Positions 28,037 to 36,470 of a stretch of 64,000 nt of DNA are shown piece by piece (position 1 is the stretch's first letter; each line of letters starts with the position of its first letter). The position numbers and the translations under genes are program-made. This DNA comes from CAJXMH01 sp964001305 (GTDB lineage: Bacteria; Bacteroidota; Bacteroidia; Flavobacteriales_E; Vicingaceae). The stretch covers positions 62,001 through 126,000 of the forward strand of contig CAXFAI010000044.1 in NCBI GenBank assembly GCA_964001305.1, written 5' to 3'. The notes below the pieces were generated by a model. It ran no database searches. It saw nothing but the letters and a program-made list of their open reading frames with translations, and was not told the origin of the DNA.

Positions 28037-28707
28037 AATTTCCCGGCTTCTTTAAGCAAGTCTTCATACATTTTTTGTTGCTTTTCAGGCAGCTTTTGTA
28101 TGATTTGCTTTTTGTATTCCACTTCACTCTCTTCCAATGATAAATCAGATTTTGTAAGTGGCTTAGAAATATCGAAGTTAACCAAGTTCAACGCTTGTAC
28201 CTTTTTTCGAAATTGTTCATAGTCTGTTTTGCTCTGCTCCATCCATAAAACCTCAGGGTTTTCATGCTCCCTTTTCGAAATTTTATAGCCCATAAATTGA
28301 TTGTAGCTAATGGCTTGTTTATTGGATTTTAAGACTTGAGCATAATTGTATTTGAAGTCGTTGAAAAAGAAATTCCAATCATTTAAAATAATGGAAGCAA
28401 GAATACTGATGGAATAATTGGCTTCTGGATGCCATAAAAAGATTCCACCTTCTGAAGTTCTCGCATCATGGTCAATATTCATACCATTAATGAGGCCCAT
28501 AGCCACATCATTTTTGTAGATTAAATAATAGGCATCTTGCAAGGTGCTTCTTACTTTTTTAAACCATTCTATTTGTTGTTCACGGCTTATGGTTTCTCTA
28601 AAAATCATTTTAGATTGTATAGCATCCGAATTTCGATGCTGGCGAATTAACTCCAAATCTTCCTGTTGGATTTCTCTTAACGCTATGCCGTACTTTCTAA
28701 TGATCAT
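28033..28707 (-). CDS. GNAT family N-acyltransferase
   Basis: About 224 residues. The N-terminal part, IALREIQQEDLELIRQHRNS, is the typical opening of the RimJ/WbbJ-like GNAT transferases that acylate amino sugars or peptides. Strand beta4, with AMGLINGMNIDHDARTSEGG, and the following helix are visible. A charged helical tail of about 70 residues follows the GNAT core. I use ATG 28707 (MIIRKYG), two bases after the stop of the SDR gene, not the upstream start that would overlap it. It is a candidate for moving the acyl group built by the neighbouring KAS III/ACP/SDR set onto an amine. Confidence 0.77.
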   Translation of the reverse strand: MIIRKYGIALREIQQEDLELIRQHRNSDAIQSKMIFRETISREQQIEWFKKVRSTLQDAYYLIYKNDVAMGLINGMNIDHDARTSEGGIFLWHPEANYSISILASIILNDWNFFFNDFKYNYAQVLKSNKQAISYNQFMGYKISKREHENPEVLWMEQSKTDYEQFRKKVQALNLVNFDISKPLTKSDLSLEESEVEYKKQIIQKLPEKQQKMYEDLLKEAGKL

Positions 28708-28709
28708 AA

Positions 28710-29459
28710 TTAGGTCATCAAATAGCCACCATCCATGGTTAAGGTAACGCAGTTTATCCACCTTGATGCGTCAGAAAGTAAAAAGCAACAGGCTTGTGCA
28801 ATGTCTTCTGGTTCGCCTATGCCAAAAGGGTATTTGTCAATGTGTTCTTGCATTCGCTCAGCTGAACCCTTATCTATTCCTTTGTCATACATTTCTGTTC
28901 TGACCATAGCAGGGGCCAAACAGTTTGCTCTCGCTTTTTTCGGGGCCATTTCCATAACCATAACTTTAGAAAAAACCTCCAAGGCAGCCTTGCTTCCTAC
29001 ATATTTGCTTCCACCAATATAGGGTGCTCTTGCGGAAATGGAAGAAATAAAGACGCTTGCGTTAAACTTATTAAACTTCCGTTGTTTTATTAAATTGGAA
29101 ACTAAATCAACCGCCGAGAAATAATTTACATCCCAGACTTTCTTTAATGATTCTTTAGTTTCAAATCGAATGGGCCTTGGGTCTATCATGCCAGCTCCAT
29201 AAACTAAACCGTCAATTTTATCTATGCTTTCTACCCAGTCTGCCACAAAAGACTCATCTGTTATGTCTCCACAACTGTGAAATAGCTTGGGGTGCTGAAA
29301 ATCTAAAGGTCTTCTAGAATTGGAGTAAACAGTGGCTCCACCTTCAAGTAGCTTTTTTATAATGGCTTTGCCAATTCCTCCTGATGCTCCTGCAATGATA
29401 AAGGCCTTGCCTTCAAAATCAAAACTACCTGCGGCTAATATTCGATCGGGTCCAAGCAT
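28710..29459 (-). CDS. SDR-family 3-oxoacyl-ACP reductase-like oxidoreductase
   Basis: About 249 residues with the classical short-chain dehydrogenase layout: nucleotide loop IIAGASGGIGKAI near the N-terminus, catalytic Ser in FISSISARAP and the YxxxK pair in KYVGSKAALE, and a C-terminal WINCVTLTMDGGY that closes the Rossmann fold as in FabG. It probably reduces the 3-oxoacyl group made by the adjacent KAS III on its ACP, using NAD(P)H. The ATG at 29459 is preferred to the one at 29495 because it gives a normal-length start. The gene still overlaps the KAS III gene by 25 bases. Confidence 0.84.
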   Translation of the reverse strand: MLGPDRILAAGSFDFEGKAFIIAGASGGIGKAIIKKLLEGGATVYSNSRRPLDFQHPKLFHSCGDITDESFVADWVESIDKIDGLVYGAGMIDPRPIRFETKESLKKVWDVNYFSAVDLVSNLIKQRKFNKFNASVFISSISARAPYIGGSKYVGSKAALEVFSKVMVMEMAPKKARANCLAPAMVRTEMYDKGIDKGSAERMQEHIDKYPFGIGEPEDIAQACCFLLSDASRWINCVTLTMDGGYLMT

Positions 29460-30484
29460 ATCACATTTTTTGTGTCTAAAATACAAGCTGCCCAAGATAA
29501 CCCTACGCCAAACCCCGAAAGCAAGAAGCGTTTATTGCTTGCTTCATTTTTTAGTTGATGGCAAATGGTTATTGGAATTGAAGCAGAACTTGTGTTTCCA
29601 TATTCTTGCAAAGAGTAAGGCACTTTTTCGGCCGGAATTTTTAATTTTTTACGAATCGTCTCAATGATTAATTTATTCGCTTGATGGAAGACAAAATAAT
29701 CTATGGAGTCAAGTTCAATTTGAGTTTGTTCTAAAAGTGATTTGATACCAGACGGCGGATGTTTGATGGAAAATGAAAAAACATCTAAACCATTTAGTTC
29801 AAGGTCTTTCCGACTTCGGTTAATGCCTTCTCCATAATTTTTTATTTCAATGGAATCATCCCTGAATAAGTTTTTCGCTCCACCATCCCGAATAATGATG
29901 GCTTCATGGTTTTCACCATCATTCTGAACATCGTAAAAAATATCTCCAGCATTTTCATCGTACGAGATGGCGGTTGCAGAAGTGCCATCACCAAAAAGCG
30001 GGTAAGTGCTTTTGTCTTCATAGTGCACTGAAACAGAAGAAACATCGCCTGCAACTAAAATGGCTTTTTTAAATTGCCCACTTCTCAGAAATTGCCCAAC
30101 GATAGACAAACCATATACATAACCTGAGCAACCTAAACCAATATCAAAGGCCATACAACTGCTTGGTAGTCCAATTTTATCTTGAAGTATTATTGCCGAT
30201 GAAGGCAAGTAATATTCCCTAGATTGAGTGACCAAAACAAGTAGATCAACCTCTTCTTTTTTCCACTGAAGTTTTTCTAGGAGTCTTTCTACGGCTACTT
30301 TACTTAAGTCTAGAACAGTTGTTCCAGTTTCTACATGTCTTTTTCGCTCAATGCCGGTTGTTTTCATTAAAAACTTCCGTTCCGTTTCATTGATGTAATC
30401 ATAATCATGATTATCAACTACCTTCTTTGGAACTACGCAGCTAATTCCGTCTATTCGGCTATGAGATGTGCTAAAAAATGCCAT
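29435..30484 (-). CDS. Beta-ketoacyl-ACP synthase III-like protein (copy B)
   Basis: A 349-residue thiolase-fold condensing enzyme. The catalytic triad is intact: Cys119 in DIGLGCSGYVYG, His in FVFHQANKLI and Asn in EYGNTSSASIPI. FabH-type enzymes condense an acyl-CoA with malonyl-ACP, and relatives also act as acyl transfer enzymes. Two distinct KAS III copies flank a single ACP gene here, so at least one is likely dedicated to a secondary product, not to housekeeping fatty acid synthesis. It overlaps the ACP stop by one base. Confidence 0.86.
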   Translation of the reverse strand: MAFFSTSHSRIDGISCVVPKKVVDNHDYDYINETERKFLMKTTGIERKRHVETGTTVLDLSKVAVERLLEKLQWKKEEVDLLVLVTQSREYYLPSSAIILQDKIGLPSSCMAFDIGLGCSGYVYGLSIVGQFLRSGQFKKAILVAGDVSSVSVHYEDKSTYPLFGDGTSATAISYDENAGDIFYDVQNDGENHEAIIIRDGGAKNLFRDDSIEIKNYGEGINRSRKDLELNGLDVFSFSIKHPPSGIKSLLEQTQIELDSIDYFVFHQANKLIIETIRKKLKIPAEKVPYSLQEYGNTSSASIPITICHQLKNEASNKRFLLSGFGVGLSWAACILDTKNVICLDPIEY

Positions 30485-30717
30485 TAAGCTTTACGCTCCA
30501 TTAATAAATTGTACAAAGAACCTAATGTGCCGGTTTCTCTTAAGTCTTCTCCAGTGATGCTTACACCAAATTCAGACTCAGCCATGGCCATAATTAATAA
30601 GGCATGCATACTACTCCAATAGTCGGTGTCTACTAGCTTTTGATCTTTATCCAACTGTACATCATCTTCAAGTTCTAAAACATCACGAACCTGTTCTTCA
30701 AATTCTTTGTATTCCAT
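30484..30717 (-). CDS. Acyl carrier protein (specialised)
   Basis: A 77-residue acidic four-helix carrier. The phosphopantetheine Ser is Ser36 in YWSSMHALL, followed by the helix that ends in ESEFGVSI, as in ACPs. The usual DSL motif reads SSM here, so the Asp before the serine is lost, which suggests a dedicated carrier and perhaps a specific phosphopantetheinyl transferase. It lies between two KAS III genes, eight bases after the upstream one, and overlaps the downstream one by one base. Confidence 0.86.
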   Translation of the reverse strand: MEYKEFEEQVRDVLELEDDVQLDKDQKLVDTDYWSSMHALLIMAMAESEFGVSITGEDLRETGTLGSLYNLLMERKA

Positions 30718-30725
30718 AGTTTATG

Positions 30726-31733
30726 CTAAATTTCCCAAATGCATCCATTCCAACTTAGTCCAGTTCCAAAGGCTGCAATTAGTAGTTTCATTCCTTTTCT
30801 TAAGGTCTTTTTTTCTTTTAAATTGTGTATTAAAATAGGAATACTCACATTCCCAGTATTGCCATAATCTTCCACATCAACAATTACTTTTTCAGCTGGA
30901 AGTTTAGCAAATTTAGCCAAGGTTTTTACCATAAAAACATTTGGCTGATGCAAGATAAACAAATCGATATCATCTTTGGTATAATTGGCCTTACTTAAAA
31001 TGTCATCAATCATTTGAGGCACACGGTCTAAGGTAAATCGAAAAACACCTGCTCCATTTTGATAAAAAAAGCCGTCGTATTGGGTTTCCTTAAATCGATT
31101 GATTTTTGCTTTTTCAGAATCAGCATTAAAAACGTTTCTTGCTTCTCCGTCTTTAATAATAATTCGATCACTTTGGCTACCATCGTTGCCAAATAAGTAG
31201 CTATGAACTTTTGAACTTTCGTTTTTTTCAACCACAAATGCAGTTGCAGCATCTCCAAATAAAAAGCGATTGGCTTTATCTTTTGGGTGCAGTTTTTTAC
31301 TCAATGGGCTAACTGCTAAAATCAAAACTTTTTTTGCAACGCCAATGCTTAATAGTCCATCGGCAAGAGAGAGCAAATAAACAAAAGCCGTACATCCTTG
31401 GTGTACATCCATACAGCCGCATTGTTGTGAAATTCCCAAGCGACTTTGTAAAACCCCTGAAGTAACCGGAGTGTAATAATCGCGTTCTGGACAAGAAAAT
31501 AGAATAAAGTCTACTTCTTTTCGCAGTTCAGGCTGATTTGAAAAAAGCTTTTCTGCTGCTTCAACGGCTAAGTCTGAAGGCACCTCTTTTTCATGAAACA
31601 AATGGCGTTGTTTGATACCCAATTTGTTCCAGGTTTTACTCTCTTTTTCTTCTGGAAATTGAGTAAAAAAGTCCTCATTGGTAAATTTCTTTTTGGGAAA
31701 CGCCAATGCAATATGTGAAAGTGTTGTACCCAT
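30726..31733 (-). CDS. Beta-ketoacyl-ACP synthase III-like protein (copy A)
   Basis: A 335-residue condensing enzyme with an intact triad: Cys114 in DVHQGCTAFVYL, His in FILHQPNVFMV and Asn in DYGNTGNVSIPI. It is clearly different from copy B (compare the N-termini MGTTLSHIALAFPKK and MAFFSTSHSRIDGIS). It is the first gene of the minus-strand run; a TAnnTTTG-like element lies just upstream. A pair of KAS III enzymes with one ACP suggests either successive elongations or one condensing and one acyl-transferring step. Confidence 0.86.
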   Translation of the reverse strand: MGTTLSHIALAFPKKKFTNEDFFTQFPEEKESKTWNKLGIKQRHLFHEKEVPSDLAVEAAEKLFSNQPELRKEVDFILFSCPERDYYTPVTSGVLQSRLGISQQCGCMDVHQGCTAFVYLLSLADGLLSIGVAKKVLILAVSPLSKKLHPKDKANRFLFGDAATAFVVEKNESSKVHSYLFGNDGSQSDRIIIKDGEARNVFNADSEKAKINRFKETQYDGFFYQNGAGVFRFTLDRVPQMIDDILSKANYTKDDIDLFILHQPNVFMVKTLAKFAKLPAEKVIVDVEDYGNTGNVSIPILIHNLKEKKTLRKGMKLLIAAFGTGLSWNGCIWEI

Positions 31734-31745
31734 AACAGCTAAGGC

Positions 31746-31753
31746 TAAAAGTA
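31746..31753 (-). promoter_or_regulatory. Possible -7 element for the KAS III-ACP cluster
   Basis: The minus strand reads TACTTTTA, seven of eight matches to TAnnTTTG, 12 bases before the ATG at 31733, which would give a very short leader. The call is weak. Confidence 0.35.
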
Positions 31754-31840
31754 AGTAAGATTTTATTGCATCGCTAGTGATTCAAATGAAGTTCTATTTG
31801 GTTTTGCTTTTATGGGCTTGATTTTTGCTATCATTGCCTC

Positions 31841-34800
31841 ATGCGAAAATTAAAATGGTTTCTTGTTTTATTGCTTTCTGCGCTCTTTTTAGCATTCGCT
31901 TACTTGCAATTTTTTGAAAGTACAGTTAACCCTCAGCAAGAAGCAAATCATTTTCAAGAAACTTTTTGGGAAAAACAAAAGCAACTCCAACAGGAATTGC
32001 AAATATTTCAAAATCAGTTTGAGACCGCTGATTTTTCAAATCAAGACCTTCCAAATTCAGACTTTTCTTTTTATGTGTTTGAAGATGATAAGACCATCTT
32101 TTGGTCGGAAGATATTTTACCATCACCATTTGATTTTAGCCAGTTTCAAGATACTGTAGTTTTTGCATCTAATGGTTGGTATTATTTGATGAATCAAAAG
32201 CACAATGGCAAGCAATACATGGCTGTGTTCTTATTGAAAAGACAGTTTTCGTATGAAAATAAATACTTAAAAAGTGAGTTCGATTCCGACTTTCAGTATC
32301 CCAATATTGTAGACATAAGCGCAACTGAAAATGCTGATTTTGTGCTTCAAAGCAAAGAAGGAAAAGCACTTATCGGCTTGGTGTTCTCAGAAACTACTCA
32401 TTTAGGTGGCGCTACAGCTTATCTCATTAATTTAATGAGCTTGCTGGCATTTATCGGCCTTTTCTGGTCCATGTTAAAATTATTTCCTCCTCAAAAAAAC
32501 AGTTTGAATTTCCTAATTCATGTATTTGCTGTTTTGACTCTTCGCATATTGTTGTTTCTTTTTGTTCCAAGTACTTGGGAAGATCTAGCCTTATTTCAGG
32601 CCGCTACTTTTGGAATTTCAGTTCTGGTTCCTTCTTTAGGGGATTTGTTATTACACCTAATAGGGTTGTTTTATTTGCTCTATCTATGGAAAAAATGGAG
32701 TTTAAAATTGCGCTGGTCTTTTTTAGGCTATTTAGAACTTTTTGCAGCAATAGCTTGGTTAGCCATCAGTTTTTTGTTGATTCAAAAATCGGTAAGTAAT
32801 TCAGCCATTAATTACAATTTGAACAACATGATTGACTTAAGTGCAGAAAGCTACTTGAGTTTGATTGCCTTTGCCTTAAGCTTCTTTCTTTCATTTTTGC
32901 TATTTGATACAGGACTTAGAAGAATATTTAGTTACAAACAACCAAAGGCTAGTTTGTACCCCAAATGGCTAAGTGGCTTTGGGGGAGCTGTTTTTCTATT
33001 GCTTGTGGTTTCAGCCATAGGGGCATTTACCATAAAATGGAAAAGCTTGCAAGTGGAAGAAGAACAAATGAAATTTATTCTTCAGAAGTTGGCTGAAGAG
33101 AAAGACCCAGTAGCTGAGTATTTATTTACCGAGCTGCAGCAGAACATGTTGCAAGATGATACCTTAAAGAATAAACTTCGTAACTACGAAAATCAGCTTG
33201 AAGAAATAAAGCATTATTTAGAAAGCAATTACTTTAATGGCTATTGGGAGAAGTTTGAAATTATTTACACACCTTGTCGCGAAGAGGATAGTTTGTATTT
33301 AAGCACTGGTAATTATTTTACATCGTGTAGAGATTTTTTCATGGAACGATTGAGAAGAGAAGGTGAAGTCATCTCTTCGAACAACCTTTTTCAACTTCAA
33401 AATTTTCCTGGTCGTATTGAATATTTAGCGGAGCTAAACTTTCAGATTGATTCTCTTCCTTTTACCCTTTACATGGAGTTGAGTGCCAATTTAATTACCG
33501 CTGAGCAAGGTTATCCTGAGCTCTTGCTAGATGCAAATAGCAAAGAGGACGATTTGGATTTGAATGAGTTTAGTTATGCCATTTATGAAAATTTAGAATT
33601 GATTTATCACAATGGGGCCTACAACTATTCTAGGGAAGTTGCTTCAAAGGGCTTAGAGCCTTTGTCTTTTCTAAAAATTGAAAAGGATGGTTTTCTGCAT
33701 ATTGCTTATGCCAAAGACAAGCAAACGACATTAGTTCTTAGTTCTGCTATACCCAATCCCTTAGATTGGTTAACAGCCTGGGCCTTTTTGTTTGTCATTT
33801 TTGCATTGCTTTATGTGCTATTAGCCTTTACTTTTTCAGCTGTTCCTTATCATTTTAGTCTCAAGTTTGCCGATTATTCTACCAAAGTACAGTTGTTTTT
33901 AGTGGGCTCTTTAATGATATCACTTGTTGCCTTTTCCGTGGGGACGTTCTATTACATACAAAATCAGTATCAGCAGAAAAACTTCATGAACCTACGTGAA
34001 AAAGTGCGCTCTATTGACATGGAACTGGAACAGAAGATTGGAGCAGAGGAAGTACTCGCTGAACCTTTGCAAGCCTATATTACTGGCATTCTAATTAAGT
34101 TCTCCAATGTATTTTATACCGATATAAATCTGTACGATACCAGTGGCACATTGTATGCCAGTTCACGGCCTGAAATTTTTGAGCAAAAACTCAAAAGCCT
34201 GCGCATGAACCCAAAAGCTTTTGAGCAGCTAAATCGACAAAAAAAGTCGGAATGGGTGCAAGAAGAAAGCATTGGAGAAATGACATACCTCTCAGCATAT
34301 ATTCCTTTTAGAAACTACGACAATCAAATTTTGGCCTACCTCAATTTGCCCTATTTTGCAAGACAAGATCAGTTTCAGCAAGAACTCTCTTCCTTCATTG
34401 TCTCTACTTTGAATATTTATGTAGCCATTTTTACACTGGCTTTATTGGTTTCTGTTTTGCTCATCAATCAATTATCAAAACCCTTGCGACTAATTCGTGA
34501 ACAAATCTCAGGCTTAAAATTGGGTTCTTCGGTAAATCTGATTGAATGGAATAGTCAAGATGAAATTGGGGCATTGGTAAAGGAATATAATCGAATTGTG
34601 ATTGAATTGAATGAAAGTGCGGAGCAGCTTGCTCAAAGCGAAAGAGAAAGTGCATGGAGAGAAATGGCCAAACAAGTGGCTCATGAAATAAAGAATCCGC
34701 TAACGCCCATGAAGTTGAGTATACAACATTTGCAAAGAGCGGCTGATGCAGGCGTAGATGATTTGGCCGAGCGTATGCAACAGACCACTCAAACTTTAAT

Positions 34801-35308
34801 TGAGCAGATTGATACGCTATCAAACATTGCCAATGCCTTTTCAAATTTTGCGAAATTGCCTGAAAAAGAGCATGTTGTTTTAGCGGTTTCGCCAGTTTTG
34901 GAGTCGGCGGTTCATTTGTACGATCATGAAGTAAATATTGATTTGCATATGGATGAAAACAATAGAGCTATTCAAGTAAGAGGGGATAAAGATCAATTAT
35001 TACGTCTTTTTAATAATTTAATTAAGAACGCGGCTCAGGCAATACTAGATCAGGAAGAAGGTAAAATTGAAGTGCATTTAACACAAGAAAATGAAACTTG
35101 TGTGATTCAGGTTAAGGATAATGGAATAGGAATTCCAAAAGAGCAGATAGAGCGTATTTTTGAACCCAATTTTACCACCAAAAGTTCAGGAACTGGTTTG
35201 GGTTTAGCTATGGCAAAAAGTATAGTAAAACAAATGGGAGGCAATATTAGCGTGGCATCAGAAGAAGGTGAAGGAGCAATTTTTGAGGTGAAGATTAAGA
35301 TGGTATAG
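31841..35308 (+). CDS. Large membrane sensor histidine kinase (NtrY-like, orphan)
   Basis: An 1155-residue kinase. A short N-terminal helix and a periplasmic domain are followed by about six membrane helices (residues 190-400), a second extracytoplasmic region, two more helices and a HAMP-like linker. The kinase core then shows the H-box EMAKQVAHEIKNPLTPMK (His948), N-box NLIKNAAQAIL, G1 DNGIGIPKE, F-box IFEPNFTTK and G2 GTGLGLAMAKS. The HEIKNPLTP form is typical of NtrY and related kinases. No response regulator is adjacent, so its partner is elsewhere. The two-part membrane domain is unusually large, and its ligand is unknown. Confidence 0.9.
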   Translation: MRKLKWFLVLLLSALFLAFAYLQFFESTVNPQQEANHFQETFWEKQKQLQQELQIFQNQFETADFSNQDLPNSDFSFYVFEDDKTIFWSEDILPSPFDFSQFQDTVVFASNGWYYLMNQKHNGKQYMAVFLLKRQFSYENKYLKSEFDSDFQYPNIVDISATENADFVLQSKEGKALIGLVFSETTHLGGATAYLINLMSLLAFIGLFWSMLKLFPPQKNSLNFLIHVFAVLTLRILLFLFVPSTWEDLALFQAATFGISVLVPSLGDLLLHLIGLFYLLYLWKKWSLKLRWSFLGYLELFAAIAWLAISFLLIQKSVSNSAINYNLNNMIDLSAESYLSLIAFALSFFLSFLLFDTGLRRIFSYKQPKASLYPKWLSGFGGAVFLLLVVSAIGAFTIKWKSLQVEEEQMKFILQKLAEEKDPVAEYLFTELQQNMLQDDTLKNKLRNYENQLEEIKHYLESNYFNGYWEKFEIIYTPCREEDSLYLSTGNYFTSCRDFFMERLRREGEVISSNNLFQLQNFPGRIEYLAELNFQIDSLPFTLYMELSANLITAEQGYPELLLDANSKEDDLDLNEFSYAIYENLELIYHNGAYNYSREVASKGLEPLSFLKIEKDGFLHIAYAKDKQTTLVLSSAIPNPLDWLTAWAFLFVIFALLYVLLAFTFSAVPYHFSLKFADYSTKVQLFLVGSLMISLVAFSVGTFYYIQNQYQQKNFMNLREKVRSIDMELEQKIGAEEVLAEPLQAYITGILIKFSNVFYTDINLYDTSGTLYASSRPEIFEQKLKSLRMNPKAFEQLNRQKKSEWVQEESIGEMTYLSAYIPFRNYDNQILAYLNLPYFARQDQFQQELSSFIVSTLNIYVAIFTLALLVSVLLINQLSKPLRLIREQISGLKLGSSVNLIEWNSQDEIGALVKEYNRIVIELNESAEQLAQSERESAWREMAKQVAHEIKNPLTPMKLSIQHLQRAADAGVDDLAERMQQTTQTLIEQIDTLSNIANAFSNFAKLPEKEHVVLAVSPVLESAVHLYDHEVNIDLHMDENNRAIQVRGDKDQLLRLFNNLIKNAAQAILDQEEGKIEVHLTQENETCVIQVKDNGIGIPKEQIERIFEPNFTTKSSGTGLGLAMAKSIVKQMGGNISVASEEGEGAIFEVKIKMV

Positions 35309-35370
35309 TCGCTAAAGTTTTAAGAAGTATATTTTCATTAAGACTTTGAACTTTCTATTAAATGTGATAG

Positions 35371-35515
35371 TTCGTTTTCTTGTCCATCTCGATACACTTT
35401 TGCCTTAGGCAAAACCACTCGATGCGACAAGAAAAAAGCTTGCTTGAAAGAACTCCGTTTGGACGGGTATCGAGAACTACAATGCGATAGCATTGAGATG
35501 GACAAGAAATCACTC
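35371..35515. repeat. Intergenic palindromic repeat element
   Basis: Within the 333-base gap 35309-35641, arms 35376-35390 and 35495-35509 are perfect 15-base inverted repeats (TTTCTTGTCCATCTC and its complement). Inside lie a perfect hairpin TTTTGCCTTAGGCAAAA (35398-35414), a small hairpin AATGCGATAGCATT, and a TCTCGATA/TATCGAGA pair. I see no open reading frame of note. It resembles a REP- or MITE-like non-coding repeat; the rest of the gap holds only the enoyl-CoA hydratase promoter. Confidence 0.65.
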
Positions 35516-35612
35516 GGACTGATAAAACAATAAAAAAAAGATTCATTAGCATTCTAGTCGAAAGACAATCAGAATTCTCCTAGAAAAAAAGGAGATTCAA
35601 AAAACAATCATT

Positions 35613-35620
35613 TACCTTTG
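35613..35620 (+). promoter_or_regulatory. -7 promoter element for the enoyl-CoA hydratase gene
   Basis: TACCTTTG matches TAnnTTTG exactly, 21 bases before the ATG at 35642. No clear TTG -33 box is seen upstream. Confidence 0.65.
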
Positions 35621-35641
35621 TTTTTCATCAAATAAAACGTC

Positions 35642-36418
35642 ATGTCAAACATTCTTCAAGAAGAAAAAAACAACATTTTATACCTTACCATCAATCGCCC
35701 TGATAAGCTGAATGCCTTAAATAGAGATACCATTGCCGAATTGGGAACTGCAATAAAAAATGCGGATAAAAATCCGGCGGTAAAAGTGATTATTTTAACA
35801 GGTGCTGGTGATAAGGCATTTGTTGCTGGAGCAGACATTTCAGAGTTTCACAATTTTTCTACCGAAGAAGGAAAGGCGCTTGCTCAAAAAGGACAAGAAG
35901 ATTTGTTTGATGTAGCTGAGAACTGCACAACTCCAATTATAGCCGCTGTTAATGGTTTTGCATTAGGAGGAGGACTAGAATTGGCCATGGCTTGCCATAT
36001 TCGAGTAGCATCAGAAAATGCAAAAATGGGTTTACCAGAAGTGAGCCTTGGTGTTATTCCAGGTTATGGAGGTACACAGCGTTTAGCGCAATTGGCAGGC
36101 AAGGGCAAAGCTTTTGAATTGATTTTTACGGCAGGCATGGTAAGTGCTGAACAAGCATTGGAAATGGGTTTAGTAAACCACCTAACAACACAAGTCGAAT
36201 TAATTAGCACTTGTGAAGGAATTGCACAAAAAATGATGAAGAATTCTTCTGTGGCAATTGCTGCTGCAATAAAAGCGGTAAACGCAGGTTTTAAAGACGG
36301 TCAAAATGGCTATGAAGAAGAAATCAATCAATTTGGGAAGTGTTTTGGTACAGAAGACTTTAACGAAGGAACAAGTGCATTCTTAGAAAAGCGTAAGGCC
36401 AATTTTCCAGGAAAATAA
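35642..36418 (+). CDS. Enoyl-CoA hydratase/isomerase (crotonase)
   Basis: A 258-residue crotonase, full family length. The oxyanion-hole segment is AFVAGADISEF (residues 59-69), with the second half at ALGGGLELAMA. Both catalytic glutamates of hydratases are present, Glu113 in GGLELA and Glu133 in LPEVSLGVIPGYGGTQRL. It should hydrate trans-2-enoyl-CoA, most likely crotonyl-CoA, in beta-oxidation or butyrate-type metabolism. It is monocistronic behind its own promoter, and the flippase gene begins 52 bases later. Confidence 0.92.
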   Translation: MSNILQEEKNNILYLTINRPDKLNALNRDTIAELGTAIKNADKNPAVKVIILTGAGDKAFVAGADISEFHNFSTEEGKALAQKGQEDLFDVAENCTTPIIAAVNGFALGGGLELAMACHIRVASENAKMGLPEVSLGVIPGYGGTQRLAQLAGKGKAFELIFTAGMVSAEQALEMGLVNHLTTQVELISTCEGIAQKMMKNSSVAIAAAIKAVNAGFKDGQNGYEEEINQFGKCFGTEDFNEGTSAFLEKRKANFPGK

Positions 36419-36470
36419 TAGTAAAGCAATTGCCTTTGTTGCTTAGCTTTACTGAGCATAAATTTAATTT

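Noticed and set aside
28761..31733. A flexirubin/aryl-polyene or polyketide pigment cluster, suggested by two ketosynthases and an ACP
   Set aside because: Both ketosynthases are KAS III type; no KAS II-like chain-elongating pair, ammonia lyase, thioesterase or halogenase typical of those clusters is present.
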